A stretch of DNA of 64,000 nt from DAHUXT01 sp036273675 (GTDB lineage: Bacteria > Chloroflexota > Ktedonobacteria > Ktedonobacterales > JADMIN01), in the NCBI GenBank assembly GCA_036273675.1, contig DASUHD010000035.1, forward strand, positions 1-64,000. Direction: 5' to 3'. Below, in pieces: positions 18,056-26,476 of the stretch. A program made the translations under genes and the position numbers. Every line of letters begins with the position of its first letter. Position 1 is the stretch's first letter. The notes beneath the pieces were generated by a model, which saw only the letters and a list, made by a program, of their open reading frames with translations, was not told the DNA's origin and made no database searches.

Positions 18056-18799
18056 ATGAGTGGGTCACCTATGTTGAAATCTGAGAAAGCGATGTTGGCT
18101 CCGGCGTCCGCATCCATGCCCCTCTCGCTCCGCTGGGGCGCGCCGCTGCCGGACCTGGCGTTTCTGGGGCTGTTCCTGCTGATGGCCCTCTGCCACCTGG
18201 TCTCGGCGCTGCTGGCGCTCGGCTGGATTACCGCCGCCCTTTGCGATGGCATTGTCCTCGGCTACCTGGCGGTCGTGCTGCTGGCGCGCCCCGAGTGGCG
18301 ATCCCTCATCGGGCGGTTGCTGCTGTTTGGCCTCGTCGCGGGGATCGTCGAACTGGCCACCGACGCCGCTGGCGAGCAGATCGCGCGCTCGCTGGTCTAT
18401 CCCGGCGGTGAGCCGATGCTCTGGCAGTCGCCCGCCTACATGCCGATCTCGTGGATGATCGTGCTGACGCTGCTCGGCTACCTCGGCTGGCGGCTGGCGG
18501 GGCTGCTGCCGCTTGGGTGGGCCATGGCGCTCGGCGGGCTGGCGGGCATGCTCATTATCCCGTTCTACGAGGAAAGCGCCTGGTACGCGGGCTGGTGGCG
18601 CTATACCACCCTGCCGCGTCTTGGGCATACACCCATCTACGTCTTTCTCTTCGAGGGGGGCATCGTGGCGATTCTGCCGCTGCTCGCGCGCGGGCTGGAA
18701 CGGCTCCCGCTGGGGTGGGTCGCGGCGCGCGGACTCATCTTCGGCGCGTGGATGCCACTGGTGGCGTTCGTCACATGGCGGCTGCTGGGGCAGGGATAG
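18056..18799 (+). CDS. Polytopic membrane protein of unknown function
   Basis: A 247-residue protein with about seven predicted membrane helices starting near residue 33. Short loops contain conserved-looking polar pieces (EESAWYAGWWRY and YVFLFEGG) that may line a pocket. No known transporter signature was recognised. The N-terminal 25 residues are variable-looking, and several ATGs (18056, 18071, 18116) are possible starts; none has a good ribosome site. A TATAGT box near 18020 could be its promoter. The next gene begins 25 bases downstream with its own -10 box. Confidence 0.6.
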   Translation: MSGSPMLKSEKAMLAPASASMPLSLRWGAPLPDLAFLGLFLLMALCHLVSALLALGWITAALCDGIVLGYLAVVLLARPEWRSLIGRLLLFGLVAGIVELATDAAGEQIARSLVYPGGEPMLWQSPAYMPISWMIVLTLLGYLGWRLAGLLPLGWAMALGGLAGMLIIPFYEESAWYAGWWRYTTLPRLGHTPIYVFLFEGGIVAILPLLARGLERLPLGWVAARGLIFGAWMPLVAFVTWRLLGQG

Positions 18800-18811
18800 G
18801 CGCGCTTGGGG

Positions 18812-18817
18812 TACAAT
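18812..18817 (+). promoter_or_regulatory. -10 box for a possibly leaderless transcript
   Basis: TACAAT ends seven bases before the ATG at 18825, so transcription would start at or next to the start codon. There is no Shine-Dalgarno sequence. This suggests a leaderless mRNA. Confidence 0.45.
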
Positions 18818-18824
18818 AGCCGAT

Positions 18825-19565
18825 ATGAGTACCGTTTCCACCATTCTGCATATCTACGGCCACGACGCCGACGCCGTCGAGCGCGCGCTGACCACAATCT
18901 TCGCGGCTGAAGATCGCGTGAACGTGCTGCGGCTCGAAGGGACCTTCAGCGCTGTGCTGGAGCGTGTTACCGACCCCGACTTGGACGCCGCTTACCGCTA
19001 CCTCATCTGCCGCCCCCACGATGTCTCGCGCTGGACTCCTGTGCTGGAGCTGGGCAACCGCACCGAAGGGCTGGATGTCGAACTCTCGCGCGTACTCGAT
19101 GGCGCGCCTGTCTTCACCGTCTTCGACTATGGCGAGACCGTCTCCGGCTACACACTGGCGCGCGGCGGGGCGCGGGTTGACCGCTATATCAGCGATCCCA
19201 CCTGGCTCGAAGAGGATGGCGAGGGCGGCGGAGGCAACACCAATACCCCCGCGCCCGACCTGGAGGCGCTGAGAGGGCATCCCGAGCGCTTCGCCGATCT
19301 GCTGCCGCCCGACACCGCGCCAGAGGATTTCGTGCGGGTCGTGCTGGCGCCAGGCTGGTGGGAGGATTACAGCGCAAGCACTGGTGAGGACCTCTCGGCG
19401 GAGGAGCGCGCCGAGGAAGACGAGCTGGTGGACGAGCGCGACCGGATGCGTTGTATCGCGCTGGCGCTCGAACTCTGGAGCCCCACCGAATATCCACTGA
19501 CGCAAGACCTGGACGACCTCGCCAACCGAACGGTTGGGCCTGGCATCATCCTGGCCTTCAATTGA
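18825..19565 (+). CDS. Conserved acidic cytoplasmic protein, function unknown
   Basis: A 246-residue soluble protein, rich in Asp/Glu, with no signal peptide or membrane helix. A Gly/Asn/Thr-rich linker (EDGEGGGGNTNTPAPD) near residues 128-143 separates two regions. The first looks like an alpha/beta domain; the second contains LAPGWWEDYSA and a Glu-rich helix. I do not recognise a family. The reading frame is open upstream into the previous gene, but the -10 box and codon pattern favour this start. It is probably co-directional with, but not coupled to, the preceding membrane-protein gene. Confidence 0.6.
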   Translation: MSTVSTILHIYGHDADAVERALTTIFAAEDRVNVLRLEGTFSAVLERVTDPDLDAAYRYLICRPHDVSRWTPVLELGNRTEGLDVELSRVLDGAPVFTVFDYGETVSGYTLARGGARVDRYISDPTWLEEDGEGGGGNTNTPAPDLEALRGHPERFADLLPPDTAPEDFVRVVLAPGWWEDYSASTGEDLSAEERAEEDELVDERDRMRCIALALELWSPTEYPLTQDLDDLANRTVGPGIILAFN

Positions 19566-19989
19566 GAGGCGGACGCCTGACCCGTCACAGTGGCGCTCAG
19601 CCCACATTTGTGTCCAGCGCATCCGCTTGCTTTGTGGCGGTTTCGCACCCGTGTGCGGCCTTTGCGGACTTGCGTACTGGCGTCCAAAGGTCCTGGTACG
19701 GTACGATCTTATCCGAGACATTGCGTAGACTGCGTACAGAATTCATCGTGGTTACCTGGTTACTGCTCGGTGAAGCGCCCGTTGGGATATGGTGCTGAAG
19801 CTATCCAGCGGTCGGCTGACGACAAGAGATATCTCATCTTTTGGTGGCAAATCCAATACTGTACACATACAACTATGCAAACGTTTCTGATGTTTCTATT
19901 GCCTTCTTCGATATCCCAGGAGGCCGAGGCAAGCAACGGGAACATGGAGCGCCATACCAGCATCGATGAGGAAAGTCGCCGGAGGAGAA
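19566..19989. other. Intergenic stretch without recognisable gene
   Basis: About 424 bases before the GtrA-family gene. No long family-like frame was found. The GGAGG ribosome site at its right end belongs to the GtrA gene. Confidence 0.4.
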
Positions 19990-20625
19990 ATGGCTCAACA
20001 TTTGCCACGAAAGAACGCGATAGATTACTACGATACCCAGCCAACACCCACGGCCACGCGGGCGGTTGAGGCCGATACAGCGGTGCTGCCAAAGGCGCGG
20101 ACGAAATCGGAGCGCAGTCTGCCAAGCTATCATCCGACGGGCATGGCGAAAGTTGACCGACTGCTCGACTTCACCGACCAGTTGACTGGCGGGCGCGCCG
20201 AGTGGATTCAGCGGGCGTTCAGTTACCTCTTCGTGGGCGGCATCGCGGCGATCATCAACCTGGTGACGCTGCAACTGATGCTCAACGCGCTGGAAGGCGC
20301 GCCGTTCTCGCATCAAGTTCACTACGTCATTGCCTTTGCCATTGCGACCGAAGTCTCGATCATGGCGAACTTCATCCCGAACGACCGGATCACCTTTAGC
20401 CATCTGCCGGGGCATAGCCGCTCCTGGATTCAACGGTGCGCGCGTTTTCATGTCACCTGCACTGGCGGCATTATCGTAACATTCGCAGTCTCCGCCCTGC
20501 TCCACCTGATCTTTAAAGTACCCGCGCTGCCCGCGCAGGCGGTGGCGCTCATCATCGCGACCGCGTTCAACTTCACCTTTCATCATCTCTTTACCTACCG
20601 GCACAAGCCAGCCACAGCGCTCTAA
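19990..20625 (+). CDS. GtrA-family membrane protein
   Basis: A 211-residue protein with a soluble N-terminal tail of about 65 residues and then four membrane helices in the GtrA layout. The family features are FSYLFVGGIAAIINLVTL, the NFIPNDRITF loop at the end of helix 2, and the closing TAFNFTFHHLFTYR. GtrA proteins are thought to flip polyprenyl-linked sugars during cell-surface glycosylation. No glycosyltransferase is adjacent. ATG 19990 was chosen for the GGAGG just upstream; an in-frame ATG at 19966 lacks one. Confidence 0.8.
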   Translation: MAQHLPRKNAIDYYDTQPTPTATRAVEADTAVLPKARTKSERSLPSYHPTGMAKVDRLLDFTDQLTGGRAEWIQRAFSYLFVGGIAAIINLVTLQLMLNALEGAPFSHQVHYVIAFAIATEVSIMANFIPNDRITFSHLPGHSRSWIQRCARFHVTCTGGIIVTFAVSALLHLIFKVPALPAQAVALIIATAFNFTFHHLFTYRHKPATAL

Positions 20626-20639
20626 GTCATCTGAACCGA

Positions 20640-20840
20640 GCGGAAGATCCTGTCTTCAGCCAGGGGGAGTGCAGCGAGTCCTTGGTTGTGGAAGACTGTC
20701 CGCATACCGCAGGGCCTGCGGAAATTCACGCTTGTGGAGGCGGCTTCGGGCCGCGACATGACCGTGTAAGACCAGGCGGGACACGTCCCGGTTGGCAGTG
20801 GTCAGCCCAAGAATCTCCCGACTTCAGCCGTGGGGAGGGT
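20640..20840 (+). mobile_element. IS200/IS605-type tnpB 3'-end scar with omega-RNA-like sequence
   Basis: An open frame through 20682-20840 reads VVEDCPHTAGPAEIHACGGG and ends QESPDFSRGEGQ, which resembles the variable C-terminal tail of TnpB proteins. The nucleotide sequence TCCCGACTTCAGCCGTGGGG followed by AGGGTCAA matches the hairpin and right-end form that closes many IS605-family elements and the omega-RNA scaffold. A degenerate copy (CTTCAGCCAGGGGGAG) lies near 20656. The catalytic part of tnpB is absent: the GtrA gene lies directly upstream. Seen in the sequence; the family link is from memory. Confidence 0.55.
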
Positions 20841-22034
20841 CAACGCATGGACAGGCTGGACAATGTTAGCCATCCATGGCTCAGCCCATTTCAGCCCTCT
20901 TGCCGTATATGGTGAGGGGGCTGGTTCGTTGCGCACATCTCACAACAACTGTGATCTATTGCATTCCACGGCAGGTAATTGTAAGGTAAGATAGACATAA
21001 CCGCGTTGAGCGCCCAGCGCGCTCGCTCTCGGCGGAAGGATACCCGGCGTAGTTGTGTGGGTGGGGCCGCCAGTGTGCGAAGGGTCATCCTGCAAAATGT
21101 TATCTTACCGTTATCTTGCCCATCATCTGTTCATCGGGCTAGCCAGTTTTTCGGGACGGGGAAGCAACCATTGACAGCTTTCCTGTGAAGCTGTTACGCT
21201 ACTGCCAGGGTTATTGCCTGACTGCACCCACGACGGTCATCGCGTACGTTCTCCATACCGCCGAGGTGCAGTGACGAGAGATGCCAGGCGATGTCATGGA
21301 TGGCAGCATGCGGCCTGGCTCGGCAAGTCGCCCGAGTTTGCGACTGGCACATGGTTTCCAAGACCAGACGAGAGCTGAATCCCCACAAAAGGAGGTGTCC
21401 AGCGACGGCCTCGACGGGGAATTCGCGTATGCCTGAGCAACCCCGGCAGGCTGCTGGTGAACACGACGCCGCGTTTCGCGCAGCAACCGTAGCCTTCGGA
21501 TCGTATTTTTACTGATATTTGCCTGCGCGAGAGAAGCTGCCAGCCACTGGATGCGTACAAGTTCACAAAGATGTACGCCAAATGCGGTACCAGAAGGCGG
21601 CGTCTACGTTGTTAAGAGTACAACGACTTCTGTCGCTGGCATGTGCAAACATACCGCGGAGGCCTATCCGCACGATGGCGCAGGTTTTGCCTCGCTCATG
21701 GGCAAGAGTTCCTGGCGCATCGGGAATCGAGAGGGACGATTCTTGCGGAGCCGCCAGTGCGATTCTGGCTGTGAGCTATGCCAGTGAGAGATGACAACGG
21801 ACTTGTAATGTGTCTGCTTATGTCTTCTGGACGACGGCAAACGACGAAGCACGCAGACCCTGGAGGGCCAGTGGTGGCCAGGGTGGAGCCTCCTCCCAAA
21901 ATGGTTTGTGCGAGCGAGCGGTCGTTGCAGCGCGACCATGGGCTATTCTTCAGGATCAGAGGGTAGCGAAGCAGGGAATGCCAGCCAGGTGAATCCGGCG
22001 CTGGAACGTCACAGCCTTGAGAGGGGTACGGAGC
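20841..22034. other. 1.2-kb stretch without recognisable gene
   Basis: The longest apparently gene-free stretch in the window. Frames on both strands are short and unlike known families. ATACCCGGCGTAG near 21040 resembles the 11-bp unit at 8342. An AGAGGGG box near the right end is the ribosome site for csrA. Decayed mobile DNA or an untranslated RNA cannot be excluded. Confidence 0.4.
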
Positions 22035-22493
22035 ATGCTTGTGTTACGCAGAAAAGCTGGTGAGGCGATTGTCCTCAATGGTACGATCACCATCCACGTC
22101 CTTGCCGTAGAGGGCGAACGAGTCAAGCTGGGTATCAACGCGCCGCCAGAAGTCGTTATTGTGCGCTCGGAATTGCTCGAGGGCCAGGCGCCCGGCCCGG
22201 CCAGTTCGATGCCCGGCGCGGCGGTCCCCCCGCGCGAGCCGCGCCCATCGTATACCTACCGCGATCCCAATTCTAATGGGCAATATCCCCGTCGTGAGCC
22301 TGAGGAAGGCAACACCTCGGGGGAAACGCCCGGCCCAGGGCGCCCGCCGACGACAGGCATGAATGGTACGAATGGGATGAACGGTATGAATGGCATGTAT
22401 GGTGGGCAGGCGCGCTATGCGCCACGCCGCCGGATGTATGAGGATCCGAACACACCGACGCCGCTTCCCAACCCGAATCCACGCTACCGCTGA
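22035..22493 (+). CDS. csrA: CsrA RNA-binding regulator with long disordered C-terminal extension
   Basis: The first 50 residues are a clear CsrA: MLVLRRKAGEAIVL opens the fold. The known RNA-contact residues are kept: Leu4, Arg6, and Arg44 within VIVRSELL. CsrA dimers bind GGA motifs in mRNA leaders and block translation. Typical CsrA ends near residue 60-75; here a further ~90-100 residues follow. They are rich in Pro, Gly, Asn and Arg, with an NGMNGMNGM-like repeat near residues 115-126 and a Pro/Asn tail. No fliW or flagellar gene is near. The start at 22035 gives the canonical MLVL N-terminus. Confidence 0.9.
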   Translation: MLVLRRKAGEAIVLNGTITIHVLAVEGERVKLGINAPPEVVIVRSELLEGQAPGPASSMPGAAVPPREPRPSYTYRDPNSNGQYPRREPEEGNTSGETPGPGRPPTTGMNGTNGMNGMNGMYGGQARYAPRRRMYEDPNTPTPLPNPNPRYR

Positions 22494-22564
22494 TACGGAT
22501 GCGCCATGCCAAGTGGCGCCATGCGTTATCACGGTCAGGTTGGTGTGCGCATCTCTCACACGGC

Positions 22565-22594
22565 GCCCGTCAGGGAATCCTCTCCCTGGCGGGC
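22565..22594 (+). terminator. Intrinsic terminator of csrA
   Basis: A 12-bp stem with one G-U pair (GCCCGTCAGGGA / TCCCTGGCGGGC) and a six-base loop, followed by the T-rich TGTTGTTGTG. It lies 72 bases after the csrA stop and before the convergent propeller gene. Confidence 0.75.
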
Positions 22595-22629
22595 TGTTGT
22601 TGTGATTCGCGTCGTAATGGCAACTCGGA

Positions 22630-23835
22630 TTATGCCGTAAGCCGCGCCACATAGTTGTCGGCGGCGCCGTCCCCGCTGATCCAAAGCGCGCCGTTGTGTC
22701 CCAGCGCCATCCCAAAGGGAATGCTTTGTGTCGCGGGCAACGTATAGAATGTGAAAAGGTCATCGCTGGCCTGATAGTGGACAACCGCGTTCGCGCCCGC
22801 GCTGGCGAACCAGACGGAGCCATCTCCGGTTGTCACCGTGCCGTAGAGGATGCTGGGGTCGCCCGCAGACTGCGGAACCGCCAGTTCCGTGACCTTGCCC
22901 GTCGCGGGATCGATGTTCCCCAGGATGGCTGGCTGCATCTCCGTAAACCAGATACGCCCCGCAGGGTCCGCTGCCATCGCGTAGACCGCCGCCTGATGGT
23001 TGGCCAGCGGCAGCAGCGTCACCTTGCCCGTCGCGGGATCGAGCCTGCCTACCGCGCCGCCGTTCAGATAGCCGAACCAGACACCATTGGGGGTGACCGC
23101 CAGGCTAAAGGGATAGGAGCGCGTCGCGTTTGGCGGGACGGGTATCTGCCACGACTGAATCGCGCCGGTGGCTGGGTCGAGCCGCCCGATGCGCCCGCCG
23201 AGCAGCGTGAACCAGAGTTGGCCGTTCGCGTCGAAGGCGAGGTCCTGAGGCGCCATGCGCGGCGCGATTGCGGTATCGAGCGGGTAGGTCTTGAAGGTCT
23301 CGGTGGCCGGGTCGAAGCGGCCGATATAGTTGGCCGCCTGCTCGGTGAACCAGACGTCGCCCTGGCGGTCTATCGCTGTCGCCATGATGTTATATTTGCC
23401 ACCCGGCGGAACCCATTCGGTCACCTGTCCCGTCTTCGGATCAATGCGGGCAAGCTGATTGGTCACCATCTCGCCGACCCAGATATGGCCCTGCGCGTCA
23501 ACCGCTGGCTGCATCAGCCCGGCGCGCGAGGTGGGCATCGGGATGATCTGGGCGTTCGCGCGTTGCACGATGGCCCCCGATTGTGTGGCGGGCGCCGCCG
23601 TGCCACTTGCCTGGCGCTGCGTCGTTGGCGGTGGCGTTGAGGCGGACGGCAATCGGCTAATGACGAGCACCGTCACCAGCAGCGCCAAGAGCACCAGCAC
23701 GCCAAACCCCGCATCGCGCCGCAGCAGGCGACGCCAGAGCGGTGTCGGCGAGTGAGAGGGCGGTGGCGCATCTGGCGTATGCGACATATCTGGCGATTGT
23801 TCAACTGTCTCGGTTGTATCGGGTCTCTCAGCCAT
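22630..23835 (-). CDS. Membrane-anchored beta-propeller, streptogramin-lyase-like
   Basis: A protein of about 401 residues. A cytoplasmic Pro-rich N-terminus of about 40 residues is followed by a membrane helix (GVLVLLALLVTVLVI). Then comes a Vgb/NHL-like propeller with repeated units such as GQLWFTLLGGRIGRLDPATG and IWFTEMQPAILGNIDPATG, seven in all. Vgb enzymes linearise streptogramin B, but most propellers of this kind have other or unknown roles, so no resistance function is claimed. The start follows the UbiD stop by 17 bases, suggesting co-transcription with ubiD. It converges with csrA. Confidence 0.72.
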   Translation of the reverse strand: MAERPDTTETVEQSPDMSHTPDAPPPSHSPTPLWRRLLRRDAGFGVLVLLALLVTVLVISRLPSASTPPPTTQRQASGTAAPATQSGAIVQRANAQIIPMPTSRAGLMQPAVDAQGHIWVGEMVTNQLARIDPKTGQVTEWVPPGGKYNIMATAIDRQGDVWFTEQAANYIGRFDPATETFKTYPLDTAIAPRMAPQDLAFDANGQLWFTLLGGRIGRLDPATGAIQSWQIPVPPNATRSYPFSLAVTPNGVWFGYLNGGAVGRLDPATGKVTLLPLANHQAAVYAMAADPAGRIWFTEMQPAILGNIDPATGKVTELAVPQSAGDPSILYGTVTTGDGSVWFASAGANAVVHYQASDDLFTFYTLPATQSIPFGMALGHNGALWISGDGAADNYVARLTA

Positions 23836-23852
23836 AGGGTTTATCGTATCCG

Positions 23853-25319
23853 TTAGAGCTTGATGCCGTATTCCGCCCATCGTTCGCTGACAAGCGCCTT
23901 CATCTCAGGCGACATTTCGATATCATCGGGCCAGGGCCGAGGATGACCTTCCTCCGGGAACTTGGCCGTCGCGTCCAGGCCCATCTTCCAGCCATACTTC
24001 TCATAGGGCGACGAATGGTCCAGCGCGTCCACCGGGCCATCTACCAGCAGCGTATCACGCTTCGGGTCAACGTTGTTGCCGACGCGGAAGAGCACCTCGT
24101 GCATATTCTGCACGTCCACGTTCTCATCAACGACGATGATGAACTTCGAGAGCATCATCAGCATCATACCCCAGATGCCCGCCATCACCTTCTTCGCCTG
24201 GCCGGGATAGCGCTTGCGAATCGAGACGACGACGACGTTATGAAATCCGCCCTCAATCGGCATATTGATATCGACGATCTCCGGCAGGATGACGCGCAGC
24301 AGGTGCAGAAAGAAGCGCTCCGTCGCCTTGCCGAGATAGGCGTCCTCCATCGGGGGCTTGCCGACGATGGTGGTCGCATAGATAGGATTACGGCGCGAGG
24401 TGACGGCGGTGATATGCATCACCGGATATGGCTCGACGGGCGTGTAGTGGCCGGTATGGTCGCCAAACGGACCCTCCGGGCGTAGTTCGTCGGTATCGAC
24501 GTAGCCCTCCAGCACGATCTCAGCCTGGGCAGGCACCTTCACATCCACCGTCTTGCACTGGACGACCTCGACGCCCTTGTGCCGCAGGAAGCCCGAAAAG
24601 AGCAGTTCATCCACACCGGGAGGCAGCGGCGCGCTGGCGGCGTAGATGCTGGCGGGGTCGGCGCCGATGACGACCGCGACCTCCATCCGTTTCTTCTCGC
24701 CGCCCTGGGCTTTGGCGTCGCGGAAGTGGGCCGCGCCGCCCTTGTGGATCTGCCAATGCATGCCGACGGTGCGCTCGTCGTAGACCTGGACGCGGTACAT
24801 GCCGATGTTGCGCTTGCCGGTCTCGGGATCCTTCGAGTGGCACATGGTCAGCGTCAGATACTGGCCGCCGTCCTGTGGCCAGCACTTCAATATTGGCAGG
24901 TTGGCGATGGAGGGCTTGTCAGTGACGACGACCTCCTGGCAGGGCGCGTGGCCGACGGTGTGCGGGCCGATGCGCGCCAGTTGCGCCAGCTCAGGCAGCA
25001 GTTTCGCCTTCTCGATGATGCCCTCCGGCGGGCGGTTCTGCACGAGGTCGAGCCACTTCTTGATGCGCGCGCCCAGCTCGTCGAGCGAGTCGACGCCGAG
25101 CGCCCACGACATCCGCTCTTCGCTGCCGAAGAGGTTGATGACGACCGGCATGTCGTAGCCGCGCACGTTCTCGAAGAGCAGCGCTGGCCCGCCCGCCTTG
25201 ACGACGCGGTCGGCGATCTCGGTGATCTCAAGCTCAGCGGAGACAGGCGCGGTGATGCGCTGAAGCTGCCCCTTCTTCTCCAGAAACGCCATGAAGTCGC
25301 GCAGATCCTGAAACGCCAT
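23853..25319 (-). CDS. UbiD-family decarboxylase
   Basis: A 488-residue protein that matches UbiD-type decarboxylases over its full length. These enzymes use prenylated FMN to remove CO2 from aromatic or alpha,beta-unsaturated acids; one branch works in ubiquinone or futalosine menaquinone synthesis. Visible landmarks include the N-terminal DLRDFMAFLEKKG, NIGMYRVQVYD and ELRPEGPFGDHTGHY. The flavin-prenyltransferase partner (UbiX) is not nearby. GGAGAGG upstream supports the start. The propeller gene follows at a 17-base interval. The exact substrate cannot be read from sequence. Confidence 0.9.
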   Translation of the reverse strand: MAFQDLRDFMAFLEKKGQLQRITAPVSAELEITEIADRVVKAGGPALLFENVRGYDMPVVINLFGSEERMSWALGVDSLDELGARIKKWLDLVQNRPPEGIIEKAKLLPELAQLARIGPHTVGHAPCQEVVVTDKPSIANLPILKCWPQDGGQYLTLTMCHSKDPETGKRNIGMYRVQVYDERTVGMHWQIHKGGAAHFRDAKAQGGEKKRMEVAVVIGADPASIYAASAPLPPGVDELLFSGFLRHKGVEVVQCKTVDVKVPAQAEIVLEGYVDTDELRPEGPFGDHTGHYTPVEPYPVMHITAVTSRRNPIYATTIVGKPPMEDAYLGKATERFFLHLLRVILPEIVDINMPIEGGFHNVVVVSIRKRYPGQAKKVMAGIWGMMLMMLSKFIIVVDENVDVQNMHEVLFRVGNNVDPKRDTLLVDGPVDALDHSSPYEKYGWKMGLDATAKFPEEGHPRPWPDDIEMSPEMKALVSERWAEYGIKL

Positions 25320-25455
25320 GCCGTACCGCTACCTCTCCGCAAACCAGTTCAGGTGAGCGCGCCATACTGCGCTCACGATAGAAATTATGGGGTGCGGCAC
25401 AGAGTAGCGTCAAGGATGCGGGAGGTGTGCGCGAAAGCGCGACAGTGCGTTGAGT

Positions 25456-26367
25456 CTATGTGTCCGACTCATCGTCAGTTGTTGCATCATCCATTGCGTC
25501 GGGGAGTGGTAATTGCCGCGCCGTTACTCTGCTCTGACGCAGCGTCTTGTAGTTCTCGCCGCTAACGACCGGATGGCCAGTGCGCGCCTCGATGTCACGC
25601 CGGGCCGCGCCTCCGACCTCGCCTGCCTCCTGAGTATCGCTCCGCAGCGCATCGAAGCCCTGGCTATCGCGCGTCTGGTGTAGCTCAGCCGCCGTCGCTT
25701 CGGCCAGTGTGCTCAACGCTAGCTCGACGCGCGTCATCGAGTCGCGCAGATTCTGTGCGCGCCCGATATGTTTGATCGCCTGATGATCGCGCACGCCCAC
25801 ATCGAAGGTACCACGATGCAGAGTATCGGTGAGTACGGCGAACTGTCGGCCTTCTTCCGCTCCACGCTGCTGCCACTCCTCGGTTAGTTCATCGCGCGTG
25901 ACGATATTGAGCAACCGCTGCCCAATCCACTCGTCATCGTAACCCAGGCGGCGGTATTCTCGCTGTAAACGATCAACCGCCAGCGCGGGATTCTCCATCT
26001 CCCGCAAGCGCTCGGTACCGACGCGGGCAAGCCACTGCTTGAGCGGCTCGGCCTTCGGACTGGGGATAGATTGCACGATACGCAGCAGCGTCTCGGCGTC
26101 AGCGGCGTCGGTCAGTCGCTGTTTGCCGTCAGATGCCAGCATTTTCAACTGTTTACAATTTGTAAACAGTTCACCGAAGCCCTCATCCACAAGACGCCGC
26201 TTCAAAACGCCCCAATACACGCGCGGATTGGGCGAATCTGTCAGCATTCCAACCACGTCAATCACGCTGAAGAACCAGCGGCCCTCGTGCCAGACATGTC
26301 GAATCTGCGCGGTGGCCTCCGCGTCGAAGATGCTCAGTTGCCCGTCGCCTTGCTGTCCATCTGCCAT
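25456..26367 (-). CDS. BRO-N domain protein (phage antirepressor-like)
   Basis: About 303 residues. The N-terminal part (residues about 20-115) has BRO-N features: IRHVWHEGRWFFSVIDVVGM, a WGVLKRRL helix and a following LLRIVQSIPSPKAEPLKQWL. BRO-N domains bind DNA and occur in phage antirepressors and stress genes. The remainder is helical and charged, without a second known DNA-binding domain. ATG 26367 has GGAGGGCGG upstream and replaces a longer frame. A palindromic site overlaps the promoter (see 26410). It may be a leftover of a phage regulatory circuit that now controls itself or a neighbour. Confidence 0.7.
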   Translation of the reverse strand: MADGQQGDGQLSIFDAEATAQIRHVWHEGRWFFSVIDVVGMLTDSPNPRVYWGVLKRRLVDEGFGELFTNCKQLKMLASDGKQRLTDAADAETLLRIVQSIPSPKAEPLKQWLARVGTERLREMENPALAVDRLQREYRRLGYDDEWIGQRLLNIVTRDELTEEWQQRGAEEGRQFAVLTDTLHRGTFDVGVRDHQAIKHIGRAQNLRDSMTRVELALSTLAEATAAELHQTRDSQGFDALRSDTQEAGEVGGAARRDIEARTGHPVVSGENYKTLRQSRVTARQLPLPDAMDDATTDDESDT

Positions 26368-26409
26368 CGAACCGCCCTCCAGACTACTTGCCGCTTGTAC
26401 GTCTGTTCC

Positions 26410-26441
26410 AGTATACACTATCTGTACACATGCGTATAGTG
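26410..26441 (-). promoter_or_regulatory. -10 box with overlapping inverted repeat before the BRO gene
   Basis: On the minus strand TATACT (26410-26415) lies about 43 bases before the start codon. An inverted repeat with arms CACTAT (26416-26421) and ATAGTG (26436-26441) and a TGTACA core sits next to it, a good candidate operator for autoregulation. Confidence 0.45.
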
Positions 26442-26476
26442 GGCAAGCTAAGAAGTTCGAGGGCGAACGATAGCCC

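Noticed and set aside
22696..23640. 314-codon open frame on the plus strand
   Set aside because: Antisense to the propeller gene; Arg/Gly/His-rich without motifs.
22630..23835. Streptogramin resistance gene
   Set aside because: The propeller resembles Vgb in repeat pattern only; catalytic residues were not identified and the protein has a membrane anchor.
24579..25565. 328-codon open frame on the plus strand
   Set aside because: Antisense to the UbiD gene and running past its start; composition typical of shadow frames.
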